Shown: in pieces, positions 1-7,408 of the stretch
Layout: every line of letters starts with the position of its first letter
Position numbering within the stretch: the stretch's first letter is position 1
Source: Candidatus Eisenbergiella intestinipullorum
GTDB taxonomy: Bacteria > Bacillota > Clostridia > Lachnospirales > Lachnospiraceae
Assembly: GCA_019119815.1 (NCBI GenBank)
Contig: DWWH01000062.1
Coordinates: 20,974-84,973, forward strand
Length of the DNA: 64,000 nucleotides
Direction of reading: 5' to 3'
Made by a program: the position numbers and the translations under genes
The notes under the pieces: generated by a model
Database searches by the model: none
What the model saw: the letters and a program-made list of their open reading frames with translations, nothing else
What the model was told of the DNA's origin: nothing

Positions 1-2
1 TT

Positions 3-470
3 GCCACCCGGTCTCCCTTTCGTCCGAACGGCATCGGTCTTTCCTGTGTGAGGCTGAAGCGTGTGGAGCTGACGGGGAAGGAGGGACCGGTCCTGACTGT
101 GCTGGGCGCGGATCTGATGGATAATACGCCGATCCTTGACATCAAGCCTTATATCCCGCTTACGGACTGCCGCCCGGAGGCTACGGAGGGCTATACAAAG
201 GAAACCAGGAAGCATGCACTTCGGGTGGAATTTCCGGAAGAGCTGCTTTCACAGTATCCGGAGGAAAAGAGAAAGGCTGCAGAAGCGGTGCTGTCTCAGG
301 ATCCGAGGCCCGGCTACAGCAGCGATCCGGAACGGATCTACGGCGTAACCTTTGCCGGATATGACATCAAATTCCGGGTGAGGGATGGAGTTCTGACGGT
401 CTGCGGACTGGAAGCGGGGAAAGAGACGAAAGAAGCAGACGGGACGCAGAAGAGCGGAAGGCTGCCGTGA
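3..470 (+). CDS. trmO: TrmO/TsaA-family tRNA m6t6A37 methyltransferase, 5'-truncated
   Basis: The reading frame is open from base 3 to the stop at 468-470, so the N-terminus lies outside the window and about 155 residues are visible. The visible part opens with ATRSPFRPNGIGLS, the signature of the YaeB/TsaA/TrmO family, followed by GADLMDNTPILDIKPYIP, the second conserved block. Members use S-adenosylmethionine to N6-methylate threonylcarbamoyladenosine at position 37 of tRNA. The C-terminal extension ends in a charged tail. Family assignment rests on these two motifs and is fairly sure; substrate is known from the family only. Confidence 0.85.
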   Translation, partial: ATRSPFRPNGIGLSCVRLKRVELTGKEGPVLTVLGADLMDNTPILDIKPYIPLTDCRPEATEGYTKETRKHALRVEFPEELLSQYPEEKRKAAEAVLSQDPRPGYSSDPERIYGVTFAGYDIKFRVRDGVLTVCGLEAGKETKEADGTQKSGRLP

Positions 471-598
471 GGCCGGATGTGCCCTATGGAGCGCTGACCG
501 CGCGGGAGGGGCAGAAACTGCGGGCAGAGGGACTTACGATCCCGGAAAAGGGAAACGTGGGGAAACGGAGATTTTATATCTTCAAAAAGGCGGCATGA
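467..598 (+). CDS. possible 43-residue small protein, unrecognised
   Basis: A GTG codon overlaps the trmO stop (GTGA at 467-470) and opens a 43-codon frame ending at TGA 596-598. The product would be basic, with an RRFYIFKK stretch near the end. The overlap resembles translational coupling, but there is no distinct ribosome site and no family is recognised. A short GGCGGC/GCCGCC hairpin covers its stop. It may be only non-coding sequence between two genes. Confidence 0.3.
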   Translation: MRPDVPYGALTAREGQKLRAEGLTIPEKGNVGKRRFYIFKKAA

Positions 599-656
599 GC
601 CGCCAGGATCAAAAAAAGGAATGCCGCTGTTCCGGCGGCAGAAGAAGGAGGTTGTC

Positions 657-1634
657 ATGGACAAACGGACAAGGGTACTGAACGCGATGAACAAAAAAGA
701 GGTGGACCATGTGCCGGTAGGCTTCTGGTTTCATTTTGACGGAGAGGAAGCTGCGGGAAAAGCCTGCATACAGGCCCACCTGAACTACTACAGGGAGACG
801 GATCTGGATTTTGTGAAGATCATGTGCGACAGCTATTTTCCCTGGCCGCTTCCGGAGATCCAGGATGCGAAGGACTGGAACCGGGTGGAGCCGCTTCCTG
901 CGGACCATCCCTTCCTCCGGGAACAGGTGGAACGGGCGGCGGCCATCGTCCGGGAGATCGGAAAGGAACGCTGCGTGTTCTATAATGTATTCGCTCCCTT
1001 TTCCTCGCTGCGATTCGGAGCGGAGGCGCTGGGCCTTACGGATTCTGTGATCATGTCGCATGTCAGACAGGACAGGAATGCCGTCATGCGGGCACTTGAC
1101 GCTATCGCACAGACCAATGCGCTGCTTTCCGAACTTCTCATTACGGAAGCAGGCTGCGACGGGATCTATTACTGTGTGCAGAGCGGGGAATACGACCGTT
1201 TTCAGCCGGAGGAATACCGGAAAACGGTACGCCCTTCCGACCTGTATGTGCTGGAGCATGCCAACCGGTTTTCGGAAAACAATATCCTGCACATGTGCGG
1301 CTGGGCAGGGGCGAGAAACCGCCTGGATCTGTGGCGGGATTATCCGGCAAAGGTGATGAACTGGGCCGTGTTCGTGGAAGGAATGAGCCTGGAGGAGGGC
1401 CGCTTTTTCTTTGGCGGAAAAACGGTGCTGGGCGGATTCGAGACCCACTGGGACGGAAAGATCCGGCAGGGAATCCTGTATCACGGCACAAAGGAAGAGC
1501 TGCAGGACTACACCAGAAAGCTGATCCTGAACTATGGAAAGACCGGCCTGATGCTGGGCGGAGACTGTACGGTGGACGCCGGGATCGACCGGGAACGGCT
1601 CCGCTGGGTGGCGGAGGCGGCGAGAAGTCTGTAG
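657..1634 (+). CDS. uroporphyrinogen decarboxylase (UroD)-family protein
   Basis: About 325 residues. The start at 657 is chosen because GAAGGAGG lies six bases ahead of ATG GAC AAA; an upstream in-frame ATG at 621 has no such site. The N-terminus (RTRVLNAMNKKEVDHVPVGF) and the length fit the UroD-like TIM-barrel group that includes MtaA/CmuA-type cobalamin methyltransferases rather than heme-pathway HemE: no other heme genes are present and the HemE N-terminal arginine motif is not visible. It most probably acts on a methylated cofactor or corrinoid protein, but the substrate cannot be read. A flavodoxin-ferredoxin gene follows 99 bp downstream on the same strand. Confidence 0.8.
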   Translation: MDKRTRVLNAMNKKEVDHVPVGFWFHFDGEEAAGKACIQAHLNYYRETDLDFVKIMCDSYFPWPLPEIQDAKDWNRVEPLPADHPFLREQVERAAAIVREIGKERCVFYNVFAPFSSLRFGAEALGLTDSVIMSHVRQDRNAVMRALDAIAQTNALLSELLITEAGCDGIYYCVQSGEYDRFQPEEYRKTVRPSDLYVLEHANRFSENNILHMCGWAGARNRLDLWRDYPAKVMNWAVFVEGMSLEEGRFFFGGKTVLGGFETHWDGKIRQGILYHGTKEELQDYTRKLILNYGKTGLMLGGDCTVDAGIDRERLRWVAEAARSL

Positions 1635-1733
1635 AGCTGCCTCTGGCAGGAACATGGTCCTTTTTACCCTGGCGGCGAATCTGATCCTGATCCGGAGAAT
1701 TTTCAGAAAAGATAAAGGAGACAAAAGAAAAGC

Positions 1734-2492
1734 ATGAAAACAACGGCAGTTTATTTTTCCCCTACAGGAAATACGAAAAAGAGCGTGGAAGCCATGGCGC
1801 GGACGCTGGACGCGGAATTTCAGGCGGTGGATCTGACGGTCCCGCAGGGAAAAGACGGAGAGGCTCCTGCGCAGCTGCAGTTTTCCGGAGAGGATCTCGT
1901 GATCATCGGCATGCCCGTTTACGGCGGAAGGCTTCCGGCCCTGGCAGTGAGGAGGCTGTCCGGCATCCGGGGAGATCAAACGCCCTGTGTGCTGGTGGTT
2001 ACCTATGGGAACCGGCACTATGACGACGCACTGGTGGAGCTGCAGGATCTCTGTGAGGCGCGGGGCTTCGTTGTGAAGGGCGCGGCCGCGCTGGTGGGAC
2101 GGCATACCTATGGGGAGATTCAGGTGGGAAGGCCGGACGCGGCCGATCTGGAGGCGGACGCGGCGTTCATCCGGAAGGCTGCCGCCGGAAACGGTCTGTC
2201 CGTTCCGATCCCCGGAAGCCGGCCTTATCAGAAGCAGCCCCTGGAGAGGGGGCAGTTCGCGCCGCTCACCTCCGAGGCCTGCACAGGCTGCGGGCTTTGT
2301 CGGAAAAACTGCCCGGCAGGAGCCATCGGCCCGGATTTTCAGGTGGATGCACAAAAATGTATTTCCTGTTTCCGCTGCATCCGCATCTGCCCGGCGGGAG
2401 CCAAACATATGGACACGGAGGACTATCGGAGCTTTGCGCAGATGTTTACGCAAAAGCTGGCACAAAGACAGGAAAACGAGTATTTTCTGTGA
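1734..2492 (+). CDS. EFR1-family flavodoxin-ferredoxin fusion
   Basis: 252 residues. The N-terminal half is flavodoxin-like with an FMN phosphate loop (YFSPTGNTKKSV, residues 8-19). The C-terminal part carries two CxxCxxCxxxCP clusters at about residues 183 and 209, each expected to bind a 4Fe-4S centre. This order defines the EFR1 group of cytoplasmic electron carriers common in Clostridia. It follows the UroD-family gene and could supply low-potential electrons to it or to an unseen corrinoid partner; that link is inference. AAGGAG stands about 14 bases ahead of the ATG, rather far. The terminator at 2549-2593 closes the transcript. Confidence 0.85.
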   Translation: MKTTAVYFSPTGNTKKSVEAMARTLDAEFQAVDLTVPQGKDGEAPAQLQFSGEDLVIIGMPVYGGRLPALAVRRLSGIRGDQTPCVLVVTYGNRHYDDALVELQDLCEARGFVVKGAAALVGRHTYGEIQVGRPDAADLEADAAFIRKAAAGNGLSVPIPGSRPYQKQPLERGQFAPLTSEACTGCGLCRKNCPAGAIGPDFQVDAQKCISCFRCIRICPAGAKHMDTEDYRSFAQMFTQKLAQRQENEYFL

Positions 2493-2548
2493 ATTTCAGA
2501 TTGTCCGGCCGGGCGTACAGAGCTTTCTGTACCATGGCGCGAAAGATG

Positions 2549-2593
2549 AAAAATCCCGTAAATACGCCATCTCGCGTAGATACGGGATTTTTT
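2549..2593. terminator. bidirectional rho-independent terminator
   Basis: AAATCCCGTA and TACGGGATTT form a stem around a 20-base spacer, with A-tracts on the left and T-tracts on the right. It can end the EFR1 transcript on the plus strand and the tRNA-Leu transcript on the minus strand. Confidence 0.85.
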
Positions 2594-2599
2594 CGGTCA

Positions 2600-2679
<80 letters not shown>

Positions 2680-2690
2680 CGATGTGCATC

Positions 2691-2720
2691 ATTATACGCT
2701 GAGGAATTTCCGGCTGTCAA
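2691..2720 (-). promoter_or_regulatory. SigA-type promoter of tRNA-Leu
   Basis: On the minus strand TTGACA (2720-2715) and TATAAT (2696-2691) are separated by 18 bp, both boxes matching the consensus exactly. The tRNA begins 12 bases beyond the -10 box. Confidence 0.85.
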
Positions 2721-2759
2721 GATGGAAATCCCTCGGCGCCTGTCTTTTTCGAGGGTCAG

Positions 2760-2929
2760 GTTACGGTTCACTCTGCGTCATTCGCAAAGCCGCGCTTCGT
2801 TGCTACGAGAAATCGCCTTGGCGATTTCTTGCTCATTAGACTGGCGCTCCCTTCGTCCGATCAGAATCAGTCATCTGTTCGTGCAAGCGCGACATCTGCC
2901 TGGTTCTGGCGGACGAGTGAACTTGTAAC
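2760..2929. mobile_element. 170-bp MITE-like element, GTTAC ends, 8-bp target duplication
   Basis: The element begins GTTACGGTTCACTC and ends GAGTGAACTTGTAAC, imperfect terminal inverted repeats. The eight bases AGGGTCAG occur directly before it (2752-2759) and directly after it (2930-2937), as expected of a target-site duplication. It contains a GAAATCGCC/GGCGATTTC hairpin (about 2808-2829) and no credible gene. It sits between the tRNA-Leu promoter and the 3' end of the MATE gene; the right-hand copy of the duplication contains that gene's stop codon. The GTTAC ends and 8-bp duplication match the element at 37643-37781, though the interiors differ. Confidence 0.75.
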
Positions 2930-2933
2930 AGGG

Positions 2934-4688
2934 TCAGATCCGGAGCCGTATTCTGGTGCTGTTCATGCCGAGAATACGGTCGTATTCTACCCTGTCAGCG
3001 ATCTCTGTGAGCACCCGGACAGGGTCCGCAGGATCAGCCAGCTTTTCCTGAAAGGGGGCGGGAGAGAAGGGACGGCCGCTGCTGCGGAAATGGATCAGCA
3101 CGGTATCTTCCCGGATGGAAGCCTGGATGTCGATCTCTCCGGTTTCCCTCCATTCCTCCTGCTTTTTTATGGTGTGGACGGCCATTTCTTCCACTGCCAG
3201 GCCAATGAGGGAGGCTGTTTTTTCCGGAATGCCATGAGCGCCGGCAAATTCGATGATCTTGCCGGAGGCCCTGACAGCGTCCCGGACGTTTCCCGAAATG
3301 GTCACATCAAAAAAAGGAGAGACTTCCTGCGGCGGAAGCGGATAAAGGACGAAGGAACGTCCGCCCTGCTGCTGAGCTCTCCTGTGAGAGCACAGCAGGA
3401 TAATGACCATGACCAGCACGGAATTGAGAGGAAAAGCAGCCCAGATTCCGCGGATGCCGAACAGCCCGCCCAGGATCAGACAGACCCCGCCCAGAACGAT
3501 GGCGTCCAGAAAGCTGATGAGAACAGGTTCCTTTTTTTCTCCGATAGTCTGCAGATACATCATGATGGAGATCTCCAGGTTCCGGAGAAGATAACCGAGG
3601 GAAAAGATCCGGATAGCCCACAAAGCCTCGGCGGCCTCCTCTGCGTCAGTGATCCCATAGGCCAGAAGGATCAGACCGGGAAATACCTCGAAGAGCACGA
3701 GGGCCAGTACTGTAAAAAGAAACAAAAAACGGTTGGACTGGCGGATGATGAAACGGATCCCGGCCTGATCCTGCTCCCCACACAGCACGGCCACTATGGG
3801 GATCATCGTCTGCACCACACCCGCAACGAAGAGGGAGATGAAGCTGAAGGTCTGCATGCACAGAGAAAAGACCACAAGTCCCAGGCTTCCTGCAAGCGCC
3901 TGGACAAGCGCGTTGATGACCACGTAGCGGAAAACGAAGCCGAACTGATTGAAGGCGCTTCCGATCCCCCGCAGACAGAAGCCGGGCAGCTTTTTGACAT
4001 CTTCTGTCCCGACTGCAGTAAGCCGGAGGCCGGTGCCGGAAAAGCGGATGACGAAAAGCTCGATAAGCAGCCCGACGGCATAGCCTGTGGCAGTAGCATA
4101 GGCCGTCCCCTCGACGCCCATGTGAAAAAAGAGGATGTAGACATAATCCATCACGATATTGAGGCAGTTCGCTACGGCAAATACCACAGTCGCCACATTG
4201 GGATGCCCTTCGTTGGTTACAAAATAGGAAAGGCCGATGGAAATGATCATGATGGGAGCGGAAAGAAACTGAGCCCGCAGGAATCCTTCCAGAGGGAGGC
4301 GCAGGGAAGCGTCATCTGTAAGGACTCCGGAAAGGGGACCGGAAAAAAGGAGGCCGAAAAAAAGGAGCACAAGGCTTATTCCGGTCATGGCATACTGGGA
4401 GACGGAAAAGACCCGCTTTGCATCCGCACGGCGGCCTTCTCCCAGAAGGACAGCGTACTGAGAGCTTCCTCCGATCCCGATCAGACTGTAAATGACAGCG
4501 TAGATCAGGATTACGGGCATCCCCAGATTGATCAGGGCCAGCGCGTCGCTGCCGAGGAGATTGCTGACCACGATGCCGTCCAGAAATTCGCTCAGAGAGC
4601 TGGCAAGGCTTGCCAGGATCATAGGAAGCAGATATTGTCGGAATTTTTTCTGAAGCAGATTTCCGCTTCGCCTCATTTCTTCATGCAT
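2934..4688 (-). CDS. MATE-family exporter with C-terminal GHKL-like domain
   Basis: About 584 residues; start chosen at ATG 4688 behind GAAAGGGA, overlapping the upstream stop by eight bases, so translation is probably coupled. Residues 1 to about 430 form the twelve-helix MATE fold (SSLSEFLDGIVVSNLLG near the N-terminus), a cation-driven efflux pump of the inner membrane. Residues about 440-580 resemble an RsbW-type HATPase: VEEMAVHTIKK in the place of the N box and RSSGRPFSP in the place of the glycine-rich box. The usual N-box asparagine and the aspartate before the glycine seem to be lost, so it may not bind ATP. The partner is the ATP-grasp gene upstream, which suggests export of that ligase's product. 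Confidence 0.85.
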   Translation of the reverse strand: MHEEMRRSGNLLQKKFRQYLLPMILASLASSLSEFLDGIVVSNLLGSDALALINLGMPVILIYAVIYSLIGIGGSSQYAVLLGEGRRADAKRVFSVSQYAMTGISLVLLFFGLLFSGPLSGVLTDDASLRLPLEGFLRAQFLSAPIMIISIGLSYFVTNEGHPNVATVVFAVANCLNIVMDYVYILFFHMGVEGTAYATATGYAVGLLIELFVIRFSGTGLRLTAVGTEDVKKLPGFCLRGIGSAFNQFGFVFRYVVINALVQALAGSLGLVVFSLCMQTFSFISLFVAGVVQTMIPIVAVLCGEQDQAGIRFIIRQSNRFLFLFTVLALVLFEVFPGLILLAYGITDAEEAAEALWAIRIFSLGYLLRNLEISIMMYLQTIGEKKEPVLISFLDAIVLGGVCLILGGLFGIRGIWAAFPLNSVLVMVIILLCSHRRAQQQGGRSFVLYPLPPQEVSPFFDVTISGNVRDAVRASGKIIEFAGAHGIPEKTASLIGLAVEEMAVHTIKKQEEWRETGEIDIQASIREDTVLIHFRSSGRPFSPAPFQEKLADPADPVRVLTEIADRVEYDRILGMNSTRIRLRI

Positions 4689-6480
4689 CGTTTTTTTCCC
4701 TTTCTTCAACTGTCCCGAAGATACTCCTGTCCGTGCCATATACGGGTACCTCCAGTGTGACGCCGAAAGCTTCCAGGAGAAGCTCCAGGCCGGTACGCCC
4801 GATGGAGATGGGACGATAGATCTCCTCCGGGATCAGGATAGTCCCGCCGGGACGGATGGAGCGGACCAGCGCATAAAGGAGGCTGACACGCTCCTCCAGA
4901 CTATATCCATTCCGCATCAGAAAGATGCCGGCATCGGCGGGCTTTTTGGCAGCATCCATCTCATCCGGGGTAAGGCATTCCGTCCACCGTGCGCCGGGAG
5001 GGCCTTCCTCAGCCGGCATACCTGCAGCAGCCGGAGTATCCGCTGGGGCAGGAACCTCTGCAGCAGCCGGAAGACCTGTTCCTTCGCGGCTGTCCTGGAT
5101 CTTTAGCTTTTCATCCGCGAGGATGCGGACTCTTCCTTTCAGGCCTTTCAGAGAGGGCACGCGGGGAGGGACGGACGGATACTCCTCTGGAGGGGAAGCA
5201 ATCTCAAACAGGGCGGAAAAGCACTGCTTTTCAATGGTACGCAGGATCCGGTAATCCTGCCATACCGCATCTTCATCCTCGCTGTAGAGCAGGATGTTCC
5301 CCGGAGCACTGTCCAGGTCCACCGTGGTGGGGAGGTGAAGAGCGGTGAAGGCGGAAAGCAGGCTGCTTCCTGCAAAGGTCTTCAGGCTGCGCAGGATGGT
5401 GAGAATGGGATAGGAATTCACATCTCCGCCCCGGGGCGTGATGAAAAATTTGTTCATGAGAAACCCCCTGGTCCGATAAGGCTTTTTTCTTTCACGCTCA
5501 AAAGCTTCCGGGTCCAGGTAGGAATCCAGGGAAACGTCGGTCAGATGATGGCCGAGAAGACGGTGGAGCAGGGGCCTGGGGAAATGGCCTCCCATGGGTC
5601 TTGCACCCACCTCAATGAGCACGGGGCCGGTTTCCGTAAGCATGTATTCCCCGTGGCTTGGGCCGTAGCAAAAATCCAGCGCGTCCAGGACCTGAAAGGC
5701 GTATTCTACCATCTGCGCATGTCCGGCTTCCAGACGGCGCAGGATCCGGGCGTAATTATAGGCGTTCCCGCTTTGGGCTCTGCGCACCTTGTCATAGACC
5801 CAGATGTCGGTGACCCGGTGGACGCCTCCGCAGCTTACGGTGTTGACGATATATTCCGTTCCTTCCACCCTTTCCTGCATGATGAGGCCGTCTGCCTGTC
5901 TGCCGAAATAGTCCGTCCGGGAAAATTCTTCTGCGGCCGCCCGGAGAGCCTCTTCCAGAGAACTGCAGAAATGCAGTCCCGCGGTCCCGGCACCGGCTAC
6001 ATGCTTGAGAACGACGTGAGAGACACTAAGCTCCTCCCACCAGTCCCGGACCTCCTGCAGGGTGCGGACCACCTTTCCGCGGATGCTGCGCAGATGGTGC
6101 GCCTGAAGGGCCTGCTGCATGAGATCCTTGTCCAGATGCAGCAGACTGGAAGAAGGCGGATTCCCGGGAAGCCGCAGCTTCTGCGCCAGCCAGTCCGCCA
6201 GCACCACGCCCATTTCACTTCCGGCGAGGACGCAGACGATCTCATAGGGAGAAAGTGCGGCGAGCAGATGATCCGGATTTCCGTCATCAGCGATCAGGAC
6301 GGTCTGCTCTGAGAGCTGCTTCCGGCAGGCCTCACGAACGTTTTCATAGGCGCGCTTTTCCTCCTGGCTGCCCTGGATGTATGGATAGATGACGAGAGGA
6401 AGATACCCCCGGTCCAGAATGTCCTGTTCATAAAACAGGCCGGTAGAGATGGCTTCCACAATGACGATGGCTTTTCTCAT
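4681..6480 (-). CDS. ATP-grasp ligase with C-terminal extension
   Basis: About 599 residues, starting at ATG 6480 behind GGAGCGGAAC. Residues 1-110 form a Rossmann-like pre-ATP-grasp domain; about 115-400 is the ATP-grasp fold, with a nucleotide-loop lysine region (HVVLKHVAGAGTAGLHF) and the metal/ATP-binding end motif LIEVGARPMGG. This pattern is that of carboxylate-amine ligases such as BacD-type L-amino acid ligases and carnosine synthase. After an Ala/Pro-rich linker (about 495-525) a 75-residue tail reads like the last strands of a class I methyltransferase (IRPGGTILIPEE). The product is unknown; it is the first gene of a two-gene unit with the MATE exporter. A natural dipeptide-like metabolite is inference. 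Confidence 0.8.
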   Translation of the reverse strand: MRKAIVIVEAISTGLFYEQDILDRGYLPLVIYPYIQGSQEEKRAYENVREACRKQLSEQTVLIADDGNPDHLLAALSPYEIVCVLAGSEMGVVLADWLAQKLRLPGNPPSSSLLHLDKDLMQQALQAHHLRSIRGKVVRTLQEVRDWWEELSVSHVVLKHVAGAGTAGLHFCSSLEEALRAAAEEFSRTDYFGRQADGLIMQERVEGTEYIVNTVSCGGVHRVTDIWVYDKVRRAQSGNAYNYARILRRLEAGHAQMVEYAFQVLDALDFCYGPSHGEYMLTETGPVLIEVGARPMGGHFPRPLLHRLLGHHLTDVSLDSYLDPEAFERERKKPYRTRGFLMNKFFITPRGGDVNSYPILTILRSLKTFAGSSLLSAFTALHLPTTVDLDSAPGNILLYSEDEDAVWQDYRILRTIEKQCFSALFEIASPPEEYPSVPPRVPSLKGLKGRVRILADEKLKIQDSREGTGLPAAAEVPAPADTPAAAGMPAEEGPPGARWTECLTPDEMDAAKKPADAGIFLMRNGYSLEERVSLLYALVRSIRPGGTILIPEEIYRPISIGRTGLELLLEAFGVTLEVPVYGTDRSIFGTVEEREKNDA

Positions 6481-6561
6481 GTTCCGCTCCTTTGTTCCTG
6501 AAATGCGCGGTGCGGCTGTTCCTGATGCAGGTGTACACCGGCGCTTATATTTTTCAGAGAC

Positions 6562-6590
6562 ATTATAGGCGGCAGAAAAAGGGATCACAA
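6562..6590 (-). promoter_or_regulatory. SigA-type promoter of the ATP-grasp/MATE unit
   Basis: On the minus strand TTGTGA (6590-6585), 17 bp, then a perfect TATAAT (6567-6562). The coding start lies 82 bp downstream, leaving a short leader. Confidence 0.75.
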
Positions 6591-6604
6591 GCCGAAGAAG
6601 GGTA

Positions 6605-6655
6605 AACGGACAAAAAACGGGCGGAGTGGTAACTGCCGTCCGTTTTTTGTCCGTT
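6605..6655. terminator. bidirectional terminator
   Basis: AACGGACAAAAAACGG (6605-6620) pairs with CCGTTTTTTGTCCGTT (6640-6655), a 16-bp perfect arm with inner GCGG/CCGTC pairing. Reading minus, it ends the cytidylate kinase-like transcript just before the ATP-grasp promoter. Confidence 0.85.
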
Positions 6656-6674
6656 CTTTCAGGCTTTTCTACTT

Positions 6675-7277
6675 TTACTTTTTTTCAAAGAAAGAGCAGA
6701 TCAGATTCACGCAGCCCTCCAGGCCCACGCGGGAGCTGTTGATCATTACGTCGAAGCTTTCCGGGCGTCCCCATTTTTTGTCGGAAAAGAAGTTGTAATA
6801 AAGGCTCCTCTGTTTGTCCATTTTCCGGATCAGGGACTCCGCCTCCTTTTCCTTCAGGTTCTGACGCTCCATGATGCGCGCCACACGGTCCTTCCATTCG
6901 GCGCGGATGAAGACGGAGGTGACGCCGGGATAGTCAGCCAGGACGGAATCCGCACAGCGGCCGATAATGATGCAGGATTCCCGGCGCGCAAGCTGGCGGA
7001 TGATCTGGGACTGTACCTCAAAGAGCATGTCATTTAGCGGCAGACCGAAGCCGGTCATTTCATCCGCATAATCACTGGGAACGGTGTAGAGCCAGGGATT
7101 GGCCCGCTTTTCATCCACGTCCTTCAGATACTTCTCACTGATGCAGCTTTTTTCGGAGGCCATGCGGATGAGGCGGCTGTCATAGCATTCTATGCCCAGC
7201 CGCCCGGCAGCCCGCTTGCCGATCTCATGTCCCCCGCTTCCGAATTCTCTGCTGATGGTGATGATGGTATTCGCCAT
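6675..7277 (-). CDS. cytidylate kinase-like family protein
   Basis: 200 residues starting behind GAAAGGAGG. The N-terminus IITISREFGSGGHEIGKRAA is the P-loop of the cytidylate-kinase-2 group, with SREFGSGG in place of the canonical GxxGxGK, and IIIGRCADSVLADYPG is the next conserved block. These proteins are NMP-kinase-like and common in Clostridia; the true phosphate acceptor is mostly unknown, and the essential cmk gene is usually elsewhere. Single gene with its own terminator. Confidence 0.85.
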   Translation of the reverse strand: MANTIITISREFGSGGHEIGKRAAGRLGIECYDSRLIRMASEKSCISEKYLKDVDEKRANPWLYTVPSDYADEMTGFGLPLNDMLFEVQSQIIRQLARRESCIIIGRCADSVLADYPGVTSVFIRAEWKDRVARIMERQNLKEKEAESLIRKMDKQRSLYYNFFSDKKWGRPESFDVMINSSRVGLEGCVNLICSFFEKK

Positions 7278-7408
7278 GCCGATACCTCCTTTCGGTGGAA
7301 AAGATCGATTTCCGCGTTTGCTTCCTTTCTGATTTTATAGTACCGCTTTTTGTGAAAAGTGTCCAGAAATAAATGGAAAATGTGGGATAAGAACGTCAGA
7401 ATGGTTAT

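Noticed and set aside
609..2465. 618-codon open frame on the minus strand over UroD and EFR1
   Set aside because: It crosses two well-supported genes on the other strand and has no family resemblance or ribosome site.
2829..4760. Long open frame on the plus strand opposite the MATE gene
   Set aside because: It is rich in Asp/Gln/His without hydrophobic pattern, the usual product of high-GC genes read backwards; the minus strand encodes a clear MATE protein.
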